Source: Gentiana macrophylla
Lineage: Eukaryota > Streptophyta > Magnoliopsida > Gentianales > Gentianaceae
Direction of reading: 5' to 3'
Length of the DNA: 64,000 bases
NCBI GenBank assembly: GCA_026214975.1
Contig: JAOBSW010001176.1
Location: 19,807 to 83,806 of the forward strand
Below are positions 11,522-23,246 of this stretch, piece by piece. Under the pieces are notes generated by a model that saw nothing but the letters and a program-made list of their open reading frames with translations, did no database searches and was not told the origin of the DNA. A program made the position numbers and the translations under genes. Position 1 is the first letter of the stretch. Every line of letters begins with the position of its first letter.

Positions 11522-13418
11522 AGACTTCGAGCTTAAGCAATAAGCATAATTTAAATGCGTAGTATTTAATCAATAGATGCAAGATTTAAATCACGAAACG
11601 TTGAAACAAAAAAAAAGGGTTTATGGGGCTCGCCGATCGGGCGGCGCCCCCCTCCTCTCAAGGGCGGCGGCGGTGGCCCTAGTGGTCGCCGCCTGGTCGG
11701 TCGCCCTCTTCCAAATGGGGAGATCGACCCTTTTCGCTTTTTTGTGATATTTATTGTGCATAGATATCTCGCTTGTTTAGTTGTGTTATATGACCAACCA
11801 ATGGTTCAAATAGTTTGGACCATCGGGAAACAATATGGCATATTGGCCTTCCAAATTTTGATTTGAATAGCTCAGTTTCAGCCACTTCCAAAATTTTGAT
11901 TTTGGAAAGTAGTCGTGCCTAAACTAAAACTATTTGGCCTTTCCAAATATTTGATTTGAATAGACCAGCCCTTTCCAAATATTTGATTTGAATGCCAGTT
12001 TGTGCCACTTCCAAAATTTTGATTTTGGAAAGTGATGTGCTCAGAGTAAAATAATTTGGCCTTTCCAAATATTTGATTTGAATATGTTTCAGCCCTTTCA
12101 AATATTTGATTTGTAAAGGTTTAGCTTTAGCCACTTCCAAAATTTTGATTTTGGAAAGTGGCTGTGCCTAAGCTAAATTTATTTTTGGAAAGGAAACAAA
12201 TAGGAGACTTAGTAATTTTAATTTTATTTTGAATAATTTAAATTTAATTAAAATTAAAATCGATTTAAAATTAAATGTTAATTTTAATTTTCGATTAAGT
12301 CATATAATTAATTAAAAGTTATTTAATTATTTGATGTGATAAAATAAAGACGCATGAGTAGTTAAAATTAGAATTTAATCTTTTCATAAGATAAAATTGT
12401 ATGGATTAGATGTGTAGATATAATGTGATTATATGGACCTCGATTGATCGCTGACTCACCAATAGGATAGATGGGAATGTTTTCTTTATGTTGGTTTTGA
12501 AAATTGTCCTAGGCCGTTATGAAGAACGTGACCTAGTTTACTTTTTTGCATTTATCCCATTCCGTTAGCTCCCCCGCAAAGCGGGTGTAATTATTAGATA
12601 AATTATTATGTAATGAGAATGGAGCAAGAAGTTGAAGACCAAGGAGAGATAAAGAACCCATTGGCGACAAAGAATAAAGATCCTATTGGCGGTTGCGTAA
12701 AACCCTTAGTTTGTGACCCGCGGTTTCGCTGGGTTTGTATTCAAACCGCACTCAGAAAAGTCCATGATCATACCGGTTATTTTGTGCGCGAATGTTGTGT
12801 ATGTTTTACTTTATATGATATAAGTAGTAATATGCACATAGTAGATGAGACCATAATTAAACCAAATTAATTAAGTGAATTAATTTAAAATTATTCCCAC
12901 ATCAAAAATCAAGTCGGAGTTGCCTCCCATATTATAACGACGGTGAAGAGCCTTGTTCGACCCAACTCACCACCCAAAGCGGGGTTGACCTACCTCGGTA
13001 TATCATCGTTATCGAGATATGATCGAAAGAGATCTCATGAATATGGGGTTATGATTGGACTAAGAATTCTCTCGCCACCACCAAAGCAGTGGTCGTTTGA
13101 TTTTAGAGGCAAAGTGGTTTGACTATTCTTTCATAAGATGAAATATTGTCAAAGAGTTGACTGGTCAAACAACAAGAATCGTCGATAAGATACGATCGAC
13201 AAATCGTTGTCCAATTGCTTAATTATTTTCGCCCATCACCAAAGTTGGGGTCGGGATAGTTCGATGGGATCTTGCCCACTAAAGGAATTATTTTCTTGAA
13301 AGCCAATAGGGAATAGTTGGCTAGTGGGAGTAAAAACCTTATAGATTTATTAAGTGCAAATTTAGGGTTTTCATACATGAGCTTTTACTTATTCTATCTT
13401 TATTTATTGTTGTAGAAA
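11522..13418 (+). other. Long untranslated leader of element B
   Basis: About 1.9 kb between PBS and gag with no supportable ORF. It contains the hairpin-bearing tandem repeat at 11881-12192, AT-rich blocks around 12200-12330, and a CTAGTGGGAGTAAAAACC string at 13321-13338 shortly before gag. Leaders this long are usual in plant copia elements of the kind that end in a long LTR. Confidence 0.6.
11881..12192 (+). repeat. ~125-bp tandem repeat with internal palindromes in the element B leader
   Basis: Three units start with CCACTTCCAAAATTTTGATT at about 11882, 12005 and 12131 (periods about 123 and 126). Each start unit is itself palindromic (CTTTCCAAAATC pairs with the inverse), and each is followed by copies of CCTTTCCAAATATTTGATTTG. 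The RNA would form a series of strong stem-loops. Confidence 0.85.
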
Positions 13419-14220
13419 ATGTTAAACAAATTGAACCTTCGTTTTATCATCGAAAACAAGCTTGACGAGACGAATTTTCTCGATTGGGAAAGAAACCTCA
13501 AAATCGTTTTGAGGCACGATAAGATTGGCTATGTCTTGGACGAGGCCCTACCGGAAAAGCCCGCTGAGGGTTCGGCTGCAGATGTTGTCGAGAAGTACAA
13601 CAAGCACTGTTCTGACAGTACTGATGCTACATGTATCATGCTTGCTTCTATGACACCTGAATTGCAGAAAAAACATGAGTCTATGGACGCCTACTCTATC
13701 ATGGTCCACCTGAAGGAACTTTATGCTTCTCGCCTCAGATCGAGAGGTACGAGGTCTCAAGGCCCCTGTTTAGTTGTAAGATGGCATCCGGGACTGCTCG
13801 GGTCACACGTGCTTAAAATGATCGGGTACATAGAGAGGCTTGGGAAGCCGGGCCACAAGTTGGAACGAGAGTTGAGTATTGACTTGATTCTCGCAATCTC
13901 TACCGATTCATTCTCGCAGATTCGTGATGAACTATCACATGAACAAGATAGATTGCTCTTGCGGAGTTATTGAACATGTTGAAAGGCGGGCGAGAGGCAC
14001 CGTGGGGAAGGGAAAGCAAGTGTTCTTTGGTCACTTCGAGAAAGGGCAAGGCAAAAGCCCAAAATAAGTCCAAGAAGGCGAAGGATGCACCTAAGCCAAC
14101 GCCTAAGATAGCGAAAGACAAATCCAAGGATGCTTGCTTCCATTGCGGTGAGACCGGACATTGGAGGAGAAACTCGCAAAGGCTTCTGAGAGTACCAAGA
14201 AGAAGCATCTCGATGCTTCG
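13419..14220 (+). pseudogene. gag: Element B gag with CCHC zinc knuckle (frameshifted)
   Basis: The frame from ATG at 13419 begins MLNKLNL and continues with FLDWERNLKIVLRHDK and 'ATCIMLASMTPELQKKHE', the typical N-terminal capsid part of plant Ty1/copia Gag (UBN2/Retrotran_gag type). From about 13740 the frame drifts through indels, and another frame ends near 13975. A Lys-rich stretch and a zinc knuckle CFHCGETGHW follow in a third frame (about 14136-14170). The last cysteine of the CX2CX4HX4C motif is lost because the expected AACTGC reads AACTCGC. Known role of the family: particle assembly and RNA packaging. Not functional as read, although several breaks could be sequence error. Confidence 0.85.
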
Positions 14221-14233
14221 ACTTCGTGTATAT

Positions 14234-14790
14234 TTATGATTGAGATCAATATTGCTTCTTCTAAGTCTAACCACTGGGTATTAGATACTGGTTGTGGTTC
14301 TCATATTTATACGAATATGCAGGCACTAAGAAGAACTAGAGATCTGAGGAAAGAAGAGGTGGACATACGCGTTGGAAATTGAGCAAGTGTTGCTGCACTA
14401 GCCGTAGAAGTTTATTTTCTTTCATTGCCCAGTGGGCTAGTACTAGAACTCAATAACTGTTATTTTGTTCCTGCTCTTATGAAGAGAAATAATATTTCTA
14501 TTTCTGCATTAGATGTTGATGGATTTTCTTTTACGTTTGAGAATAAATGTTGTTCTTTTTCACGTGATGGAATCTTTTATGGTACTGGCATACTTAGCAA
14601 TGGTCTCTACATATTAGATATGAATGTTGACGTACTTAATATAAATAACAAGAAAGCCAAAACAAATGACTTGAATGAATCCTACTTATGGCATTGTAAA
14701 CTTGGCCATATAAATAAGAATCGCATTTCCAAACTCCATAAAGATGGAATGTTGGATCAATTCGATTACTTAATCGCTTGATACATGCTA
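14234..14790 (+). pseudogene. pol: Element B protease and GAG-pre-integrase region
   Basis: HWVLDTGCGSHIYTN at about 14270-14320 is the copia aspartic protease active-site region (D-T/S-G written here as DTG). A stop follows VGN at 14380-14382, then the reading resumes to YFVPALMKRNNIS, and to the GAG-pre-integrase signature LWHCKLGHINKNRISKL at about 14685-14740. A stop after FDYLIA near 14781 ends the frame before the integrase core. Processing of the polyprotein and start of the integrase zinc-binding part are the family roles. Confidence 0.85.
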
Positions 14791-15400
14791 AGCTTGTTTA
14801 CTTGGCAAGATGACAAAGTCACATTCTAGTGGCAAAGGGATAAGATCCAATGAATTGCTTGAGCTCATACATACTGATGTATGTGGCCCAATGTCAATTC
14901 AAGCCAAAGGAGGATACTTTATTTTATCACTTTCACCGATGACCATTCTCGCTATGGTTATATATACTTAATGAAGTATAAGTCCAAGCCTTTGAAAAGT
15001 ACAAGGAATTCGTAAGTGAAGTGGAGAAACAGCTAGGTAAAGAAATCAAAACACTTCGATCTGATCGAGGTGGAGAATACTTAGATGGAGAGTTTCAAGA
15101 CTATCTGAAGGAGAATAGGATTCTACCTGAATGGACCCCTTCCGGGATGCCACAAATGAATGGTGTGTCTGAGAGGAGGAACCGCACCTTGTTAGAAATG
15201 GTACGATCCATGATGAGCTATGCAGTTCTCCCAAAATCGTTTTGGGGGTATGCTCTAGAAACCGCATCCTATACACTGAACCGAGTTCCATCAAAGACGG
15301 TTGACTCTACGCCATACGAGGTATGGACTAAGAGAAAACCGAGCCTAGGTCATCTAAAACCTTGGGGTTGTCTCGACTTACGTGAAGCGGATGATGCCTG
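14791..15400 (+). pseudogene. pol: Element B integrase core
   Basis: Translated in pieces it shows LIHTDVCGPM (first catalytic Asp), FTDDHSRYGYIYL across a frameshift near 14920, KTLRSDRGGEYL (second Asp), and GVSERRNRTLLEMVRSMM (catalytic Glu), followed by PSKTVDSTPYEVWTKRKP and LGHLKPWGC. This D,D35E order is the retroviral-type integrase of copia. The longest intact frame is 15021-15401. Indels near 14820, 14920, 14985 and 15375 break it. Confidence 0.88.
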
Positions 15401-15889
15401 ACAAATTAGAGCCCAGGTCTGACAAATGTCTATTTGTGGGTTATCCTAGGGAAACCAAAGGGTACCAATTTTACCACCCTGAGAAACAAAAGGTGTTTGT
15501 TGCCAGGACTGTCCACTTTATGGAGAAAGAGTTTATCCTGAATAGGGTCAGTGGGAGTAAAATTGATCTTGAAGAAATTCGAGAACCACTTACGGATAAC
15601 AGTCAGTTGACGGAAGTAGAGGACTTGCCACATACAGATGTGACACCAGCTTCTACCGTGGACACACTAGCACCTTGAAGATCCACCAGGGAAAGCCGTG
15701 AACCCGAAAGGTATACGTACTGGCGTGTATCTCATGGAAGATGAGGACCCTAGAACTTATGAGGAAGTGCTATTAAGGCATGACAAAGAGAAATGGCTGG
15801 AAGCCATGAATTCTGAAATGGAATCCATGAAAGACAACCAAGTTTGGAACTTAGTTGATCCACCTGAGGGAATAGTTCCCATAGGGTGC
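15382..15889 (+). pseudogene. pol: Element B integrase tail and start of reverse transcriptase
   Basis: The frame 15382-15678 reads LEPRSDKCLFVGYPRETKGY, then the copia 'YHPEKQKVFVARTVHFMEKE' segment that follows the integrase. The next frame carries EDPRTYEEVLLRHDKEKWLE and NQVWNLVDPPEGIVPIGC, the start of the copia RT domain (RVT_2). It stops at the LTR of array C at 15890, exactly at the IGC that normally continues into the first RT block. Confidence 0.88.
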
Positions 15890-18036
15890 TGATGTATTAT
15901 TTTTATATGATTAAAATTACGTTATATTATTATGTTTTATCAACGAATTCTATATAAAATATATGAAATTATGGTATAAAATGTTAGTCTTTATAATTTA
16001 GAGTATTTAGTAATAATAATAATAATAAAAAGTTGTAATTTTGTACCGATTTTAGTAAATCGGAGTGTCGTGTCAGATTTACGTGGGTATTTGTGGTATT
16101 TTATTGCAGATTTATAAACCAAGACCCCGAGAATCGACATATTGAAGTTTAATCATATCTGTGGAATGATTTAGAGAGTGCCACAAGTTTGAATGGTCAA
16201 TTGAATAGCTTAAGTGGATAAGTGGCCAACCAACTGGATAAGTAATAATAGAAATATCTTCGACAAACGAATGGCTCATCAAAATGATATTTTCAGAAAA
16301 AGTGTTCTTAACTAAAGTTGTAGATTTTTCCGAGAGTGTTCCAATGCAATTTAAATTATGAAGATTGGAGGTCTAGAACTTAAACAGTGATCAAGTGGCT
16401 AATCGACTTGGATTAAGAAAAATCCCGTAAAAGCTTCGGAGGAACACGAGGTCATCAAAAAGCGTTATCGGAGAAGAGTCCTTCATGAAAGTTGTAGAGT
16501 TTCTCGAGATCTTAATTTTGGCATTTCGTTTGCAATTTTTGGAAGTCCAGAACTCGAGATATGAATTTTAGAAGTTTAATAATTATATATAAAAAATAAT
16601 ATCTCCACCGCACATGCTGAAATGATCAAGTTAGTGGGGATCATCATTAGTCGGACCGAGCCGCCTAATACCGACCGGTCCGGCCTTTACCAATTTGCCT
16701 ATATAAAAGAGCAAGATCAGAGAACAGTTCGGGGGTACCAAATATATATATACATCTCATATATATATACATATCTCCTCTCTTTCTTTCCTTTTCTTTT
16801 CTTTTTAATTTTTAGTAGTAGTTGTAAATAAGGCCTTACGCCGTAATAATGTAGTTTTAGTATCGTTGTAATGCTCGAGAAAATCTCGAAGTCGGTTTTG
16901 CTAAAGAAGTTGTAATGTCCGGAAGATACGATTTCGAATCAAGCGCCGTATTCGGGTAACTTTTCTTAAGTATTTATGTTTGTTTTTGTATTTTTCGTTG
17001 TTATAATGTTTTTAGGCTAAATATAATATGGCCAAAACTATGTAATCGGTTTTATTTCGATCTTTCGTTAAAGAAATGTTGTTAAGTTAAAATGACTAAA
17101 ATTGAGTTAATTGAATCTTTTTCTATTTTGATCGTATTCGTATTGACATATTTAATAGATCCGAGGAATTCATAATCTAATTATGAATTGACGCCTCGTA
17201 GTCGGATATGAAATAAAAGATAGAAAAACGGAGGGTAAAATTGGCCGTGTGAACAACGTGATAACGGAATCCGATTTCTACCCGGGGTAAATTTGTTTTG
17301 GGAGAAATGAATTTTATTATAATTTGTACTCGAGATCGTAATAATGTTAAATCATCGTTTAATTGAAACTTAAACCGAAAGTTGAATCGTCCGGCTTTGA
17401 CAACCGGAGCCTTTAAAATAAAATTGACCGCTTGACGAACGGAATGACTCCTTTTATCTAAAGGTAGATTTGTACTCGGGACTGCTCAGATTAATTAGTT
17501 TACCGTAATGCTAGATTGTGGACCTTGGGTGATGACAATGGACATATGACAATTTCATACGCCGTGTGAGAAGGAATTGTTCACCTCAGAGTGCACCGTT
17601 TCACTTACTCAATTGGACCTAAAATAAAAGGAGAGATCGAACACATTTCAATTAATCGAAAAGATCGTATAAATCAATTATATAAGTTTTGGCAGCTTTC
17701 TAAAATTATTTGTCTAATATATTGGTACCTATATATTTATATCTATATATATATTTTGCAATTTATGTACATCTATATATATTTATATATCTATATATAT
17801 TATATTAGAATAACTTTTAAATTACGTATTTATTTTATGTTAACTAGAATAGTAGTGATACGTGTGATAAAATTGCGATTTAGATCGAGTTAATAATGAC
17901 TCTTTGGTGTTTAACCACACGTAAAAGAAATTACCAAGTTCCTCGAGGATTCGACACCTGACTCATCATACTAGCACTACGATTTGACCCGGTACACTGC
18001 CGGTTAGGATCTGTATAGCCTAGGTAATGTCCGTCA
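15890..18036 (+). repeat. First LTR of array C
   Basis: TGATGTATTATT at the left edge and GTCCGTCA at the right edge, followed by the PBS. It contains two tandem modules with the phrase AAAGTTGTAGA (about 16270-16375 and 16440-16575), a GC palindrome at 16671-16685 upstream of TATATAAAA at about 16700, and AT-microsatellite patches near 16741 and 17730. It is collinear with 23678-25838. Confidence 0.92.
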
Positions 18037-18042
18037 GCTTTC

Positions 18043-18060
18043 TGGCGCCGTTGCCGGGGA
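18043..18060 (+). other. Primer-binding site, first copy (array C)
   Basis: TGGCGCCGTTGCCGGGGA, six bases after the LTR. This PBS string is shared by plant Athila-like gypsy elements; here elements C and D use the same string. Confidence 0.9.
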
Positions 18061-19043
18061 ACGTCGCTAATTTCTTTTTATGTGTCTATGGTTACTACTT
18101 GTATTAGCTTAAAATTCTCGAGAATAAGTCAACACTTTTCTTATCTCATTTCTATTTTATTTTTCGTTGGTTGTTACCTTTTAGGAAAATTACCAATTTT
18201 ACTACTATCAATTTCGTGTTATTTTCTATTTTCGTTAGTTGATGACCGAAGTGGTAAGGCCCTCTCGCTCCTTTATAAGCTGACATAAACACTTACGAAA
18301 GGCGATTAAGAGTAGAGTAAACGCTAGCGGTCATACTAGTCGGAAATCGACCAAGAATCATCTTCAAAAGTAAATACGAGAATGGTCAAATCGGTGATGA
18401 AACACCGAACAAGGTGGAACATGCTCTAGGGCATGGACAAAACCCGTTAACCCTAATAATAATAATAATAGAAATAATCAAAATCGGAACCGAGAATAAT
18501 CGTAATAATCCACCAAACCCGAGACCTATATGTGATCAAACAAGAAGAAGAAACCAGACTAATAATCCCATACTTTTACCTAATGAAGGAGCGAATAATT
18601 TGAAATTAAGTCTCATCTTTTGGTTTAATTGACTTAAAGAGCCCAATTCCTAGGAGAGGATGATGAAGATCCACATCATCATCTCTATCTTTTGAAGAAT
18701 CTGCAATCAAACCAAAAGTCAAGGTGCTCATAAGGAATTAACGAGAATGACTATGTTTCCTTTTTCTTTAAAAGGACGAGCCCGAGATTGGTTTATGTCT
18801 CTTCCACATCATTCACTTACTAGTTGGGAGGAGATTCAAACTGAATTTCTGAAACAATATTTCACTCCTGGACGAAATTTGGAATTAAAAGTCGAGGTTG
18901 CTAACTTTAGACAAGGATCTGAGGAAACTCTTGGGAATGCGTGGGAAAGGTTTAAAAAATTGTTAAGAGCGTGTCCCGATCATGGTTATTCCTTAGATAT
19001 GCAAATTCAACTCTTCTGTCGTAAATTGAGAAAAGACTCATAA
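18061..19043 (+). pseudogene. gag: Array C internal1: leader and truncated gag
   Basis: A leader leads to an Asn-rich segment with (AAT)n coding (about 18450-18520). Then GEDDEDPHHHLYL (about 18655-18695), and in the frame 18747-19043 FPFSLKGRARDWFMSLPHHS and AWERFKKLLRACPDHGYSL. This is the retrotransposon gag (capsid) domain, close to the corresponding stretch in element D. A stop after RKLRKDS at 19043 ends it, and no zinc knuckle, protease, RT or integrase follows, unlike internal2 where the same gag continues. The unit must rely on a partner for replication. Confidence 0.82.
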
Positions 19044-20000
19044 TTTTTTCAATTTTTTAGATTAATTTCAACTGTTTTGATTTTTGAGTGTGTTGTGACA
19101 TTATTATTTTTTGCTGTTTTTGTTGTTGTTTTTGTTGATTGGCATTACCAATATCGTAGAATGGCTGAGTCGAGTACTAGAGTCTAAAAGAGAAAATCAA
19201 AATTCCAATTTCAACTCTGTCCGAGGCACGATAATTTTATCACCCGAGGAGGAAGTTGTAAGTTTTGAAACAACCGCATCACCGAGGCTAAGAAAGCATA
19301 TAAGAAAATTTATAGTAAGTGTGATGTTCGGTTGAAAAGGATTAGACTTGGATGACTTAGGTGATGAAGTCAAGAATATCTTTAGAAGGCGTCGGTGGTT
19401 AGATTTAGCAAATGTAAGGAAGGGAGATTAACACGACTATAGTAAATGAGTTTTATTCGGTTTTATCTACTTTGTCGGAAGAACGACTTACTCGATCGGA
19501 AACTGCACTTTACGAGCCGTAAATATTCCTTTTAACCCCTGCCGTCATTAATGCAATTTTAGGAGTTGAGGTTTTTCCGATGAGGAGGATTACGGGGTAG
19601 TTTATAATTTAGATGATCCTCGCTAGTTTTGAGCAGATCGCCTGAGAGCCCAGATGCTTTTGACCCGACCGCGGTGTGGGTTGAAAATCGGTTTAATTAC
19701 GGGAACTGCTTTTAGAGGTTTAAGGGCAATTAAAAGATTTATTAGCCATAATCTCTATCCTTCTAGTAAACATAACGCTTTTGGAAAGGAAGATGTATGT
19801 ATCGCTTGGGCTATGGTAAATGATGTTAGAGTGGATGTTGGAAAGGTCATGTTTAAAAGAATTTTTGAGAGTATTGTCATCGCTGCGGACAGTGAGTCAT
19901 CTTTACTTCCCTTGTTTTATCTCTCGATTTATGTCGTAGGTTGGGAGTACCATTCCGCTAATGACAAGTTATCTCTCTGGTGATGGGAATCGATTGGACC
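19044..20000 (+). pseudogene. Array C internal1 ORF2a: 'putative plant transposon protein' type
   Basis: A decayed ORF starts near MAESSTRV (ATG at about 19161). Pieces in different frames read VNEFYSVLSTL-like text (about 19445), NIPF and VINAILGVEVF (about 19525-19575), then the longest intact frame 19654-19983 with AIKRFISHNLYPSSKHNAF and IAWAMVNDVRVDVGKVMFKR. This pattern (E/NFY, V-x-F...INAILG, W...LYP...R...IAW/LLY...VDVGK.I) is what I know from the Pfam family 'Putative plant transposon protein' often found in plant LTR elements. Its function is not established. Assigned by pattern, not by search. Confidence 0.6.
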
Positions 20001-20625
20001 TAGTTTGACTAGTCTTCCGGATGGTAGTATTAGCTCTTTGCTTGTAAGACGCCAAACTCACCCACCCACCCGTTTTACATCTTCTTCTTTTCCATCTTTT
20101 TCTAGTCACCTCAACAAACTCCTTTCTCCAACACTATCACTTATGACATGTTTCAATCTTTAGTGATGATATGTGCGGCGTGGTCAAGCCAATGTGGCTT
20201 TATTATTGAGAGTACTAGCGGTGGTGTGATGATATTCGTAGAGGTTTAAGAAGGAACGAGCAAATTGCTTCGTAATCCTACTTTTGATGATCCCGCCTAT
20301 CCACCTTGTCGACCGATCCGTATACCTTACCACGATGGGAAACACCTATTCCACCACAATGAGCTTTCATCCATCGTCATATCCTTTGGAAGCCAATCTA
20401 GTGGGACAGTGTATTTTGATGTGTGTTCAGAGACCGGCGATGTCGAGTTGGGGAGGATTCACGAGTTTGCACATGTCACGTCTGGCATGAGTTCGATGGG
20501 TCTTGATAGTTCGGGCCAGACTACGACTTCACTCATCCATCGCCTTCTCGACTGCTTTCGAGTTCGAGTTTTCAAGTTGATCCGGAGGAAGATTATGATG
20601 AAGATTGAATTTTAATGATTAATTA
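20001..20625 (+). other. Tail region after ORF2a
   Basis: Pieces of open frame (for example 20265-20615) contain no motif I recognise and are probably the decayed C-terminal part of ORF2a. A stop at about 20613 is followed by AT-rich sequence. Confidence 0.4.
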
Positions 20626-20773
20626 AACATGTTTACTACACATTTCATTGCATTCGACTTTTGTCATTTAAATATTGGTTTGTTTTCATTTTTCGCTTAG
20701 TTTGATGTTACAATCGATTTTATAAAAATTTGGTTTGCATTTTAAATCGGTTTAGTTTTTATAAAAACTATAT

Positions 20774-20797
20774 AAAAAAAAAAAAAAAAAAAAAAAA
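20774..20797. repeat. Poly(A) tract
   Basis: About 24 consecutive A after TATAT. Similar tracts at 22297-22314 and 23213-23244 also occur inside internal1. Confidence 0.9.
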
Positions 20798-20980
20798 TTT
20801 TCGTATAATTACTACGTCATTTTACAAAAATATAATGTGTCGCTTTATCCGTCAGATCAAGTTAAATTAACTTTTACAACGTATCTTCGAGGAAAGAGTT
20901 AGTAATAGGCACGTGAAGTAAAAATAACCAAAGTTCAAATTGACTTTCACCTCTGTCCCTCAAGAAAGCAGGATGAGGCC

Positions 20981-21090
20981 GGACCGGTCCGGCCTATACT
21001 CGCCCGATCCGTGAAGGGAAACAAAGATGACTCATTTTTTTGAGTCCGCCTCGCTCATCCACGTATGTATTACTTTCTATCTATATAAAG
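20981..21090 (+). promoter_or_regulatory. Putative internal promoter of array C internal1
   Basis: The 12-bp palindrome GGACCGGTCCGG at 20981-20992 lies about 90 bp upstream of TATATAAAG at 21082-21090. The LTRs of array C carry the same palindrome closely upstream of their TATA boxes (24467 and 24495; a damaged copy at 16671 and 16700). An ORF starts downstream at 21177, which makes a promoter role reasonable but unproven. Confidence 0.45.
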
Positions 21091-21176
21091 GAGGCCAGGG
21101 AATGAGGAAAGGATACCATTTCTTTCACTGCCTATCTACTTCCAACTGTAATTTTATTTTTTATCAAGTTTTAAAA

Positions 21177-21998
21177 ATGTCGAACCACTCCTCACCGTCT
21201 GTAAATTCTTACGAGCCTAATACACCGGATCATCCGAATCGCAAGCTTCTAATGAGAGTATAAATTTACACTCGTTTTGCTAATTCTCCAATCCTATTGG
21301 AGAAAGGTTTGAATTTTGATAAAATTGATCGGTGGGGTAAAACTCTCATTAGGAGTTTCGGTTGGAAAAAATTTGTCAAGACACCGAGAGGACGGGTAAA
21401 TGTCTCGATAGTGCGAGAATTTTATTCTCACAACGATGACGACATCTATGATCGATATCACACTGATTGTTCTCGTAAGAGGAGTGGTCGTTCTCTCTCT
21501 TCATCTATCATCAACCAAATTTTTGAAATTCCACCGCCATTATGCCACATTTTGAAATGCAATGGGGACTACAAAATCCCTCTAATCATTTGAATAAAGT
21601 ACACGAGTCTTTCCAATGTCTGCTCTCGCTTTTTGATACAAATCACTTACATGTCAACACGAGCTTTACTTCCACATCTAAAGCGTGGAAGCATTTTATA
21701 AATTTCGAGTTTATCCCACCGGGATTTTGGAAGTTTAATGAGAATGAAATGCTTCTACTTTTTGCTTTGGCATTCGGTGTATTTGTTGATTGGGGTATAT
21801 TGATTCAAAGGACGGTGTTGGAGTTTGCGATCACGAGAGGTAGTAGGGGAAACCTATGCCTAATTCATGGATGATATCACGCTTGTGTATTCTTCCGAAT
21901 GGAGTAGAAGAGTTGGAGACGGATGAGATTTTTCCGCTCAGAGATAGTCGGTTTGGATTGCTACCGGTTGATACACCGGGATGTTCATCCACAATCTA
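21177..21998 (+). pseudogene. Array C internal1 ORF2b: second 'putative plant transposon protein' type ORF
   Basis: ATG at 21177 begins MSNHSSPSVNS. After a frameshift it continues FDKIDRWGKTLIRSFGW and VSIVREFYSHNDDD, then SSIINQIFEIP. After another shift it reads KAWKHFINFEFIPP and ENEMLLLFALAFGVFVDWG. The order 'FxKI...GW..F...V.EFY...S...IN.IF...W..F....IP...E..LL......+.+G..I' is the same family pattern as ORF2a but the sequence is clearly different, so it is a diverged paralogue rather than a recent duplicate. Function of the family is unknown to me. Two or three frameshifts and a stop near 21872 make it non-functional as read. Confidence 0.6.
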
Positions 21999-23208
21999 GA
22001 GAGTTGTTGGTAGTTGTTTTAATGAGTGTTCGTTAGTTAAATTTTAAGTTTTATTGTTTTTAAGTAAGTTTATGTTTTTAGTTTGTAATAATGTATCTTG
22101 TTTAATATATATGTCTTAGTTTTTTAAGTTTTTTTTAATACGCTAAAATAAAATCAGAAAAATAACGTTAATAGATAATTTTAATTTTATTTTCGAACCT
22201 ACTTCTTTACTACTTATTGAACATCGAGACGATGCCACTTCGTAAGTGGGGAGTAGAGTTAGGTTAGAAAATTCATTAAAATTTTCGAAAAATAGTAAAA
22301 AAAAAAAAAAAAAAATTATATTATATGTCTAATTTAGATTTTAATAAGATTTTAAGTTTATATAATTGAGTAATTAATATTAGATATTGTTTTTATAAAA
22401 TTATATAAGTATGATTGATATTTATAAGTAAAATTTTTAGAATCATTTTCAATACGAATTATGAATTTGGAATTGGATTAAGTTTATTGATTTTTGGCAC
22501 CACAAAAATATAACTATAGCCAAATAACCTACCTCAGCCTTGATTAGAGTGATCAAGACCTCACTCGAAATTGTCAATTGTGATTAAATAACCGAGCTTT
22601 AGCTATTTTGGTCTACATTTCCTTGAAATACCGCAAGTTCAGACGCACTTATAAAAAGAGATGGTGACATAAAAGCTAAATTTTGGTATATCTTTGAGAT
22701 TGGAAAAATTAGATAAGTAGTAGTATATTCGATCTTACCTCATGACACTTGCAACATAGCCGATTTTGGTAATAAGTTCGGATATATTAATATTCTATAA
22801 AAAATTAAGAACGAAGCACAATATTTACAATGTAATTAATCAAATATCGTGTATCTTCCTTATCCGTGATTAACAACTTAAAAATAAAAAGAACAAATCG
22901 GTTGTAGCTACCAATGATTGGAGTGAGTAGGTATTATCACGAAATGTCCTATATCACTACGAGGTAATTAAGCTCCCGATTGCACGATGATAGTAGTCCA
23001 ACTAGGTATTATCATTTAAATGTCCTATTTGGGAATGAAGGCACAAGATAAAATGAAAGAGGAAAAGTTGAATCATAAGATCTCGTGAATTATTACAAGT
23101 TTAAGGAAACCGGACTTGTAATTTTCGATCGAAAGAGTAGTACTCCGATCAATCTTGATGAAGCAATGCCTGTAAGTTTGATTTTCTACACACACTCACG
23201 CTTTTAGT

Positions 23209-23246
<38 letters not shown>

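Noticed and set aside
13900..14274. 124-codon minus-strand frame
   Set aside because: Shadow of the copia gag/zinc-knuckle sequence on the plus strand.
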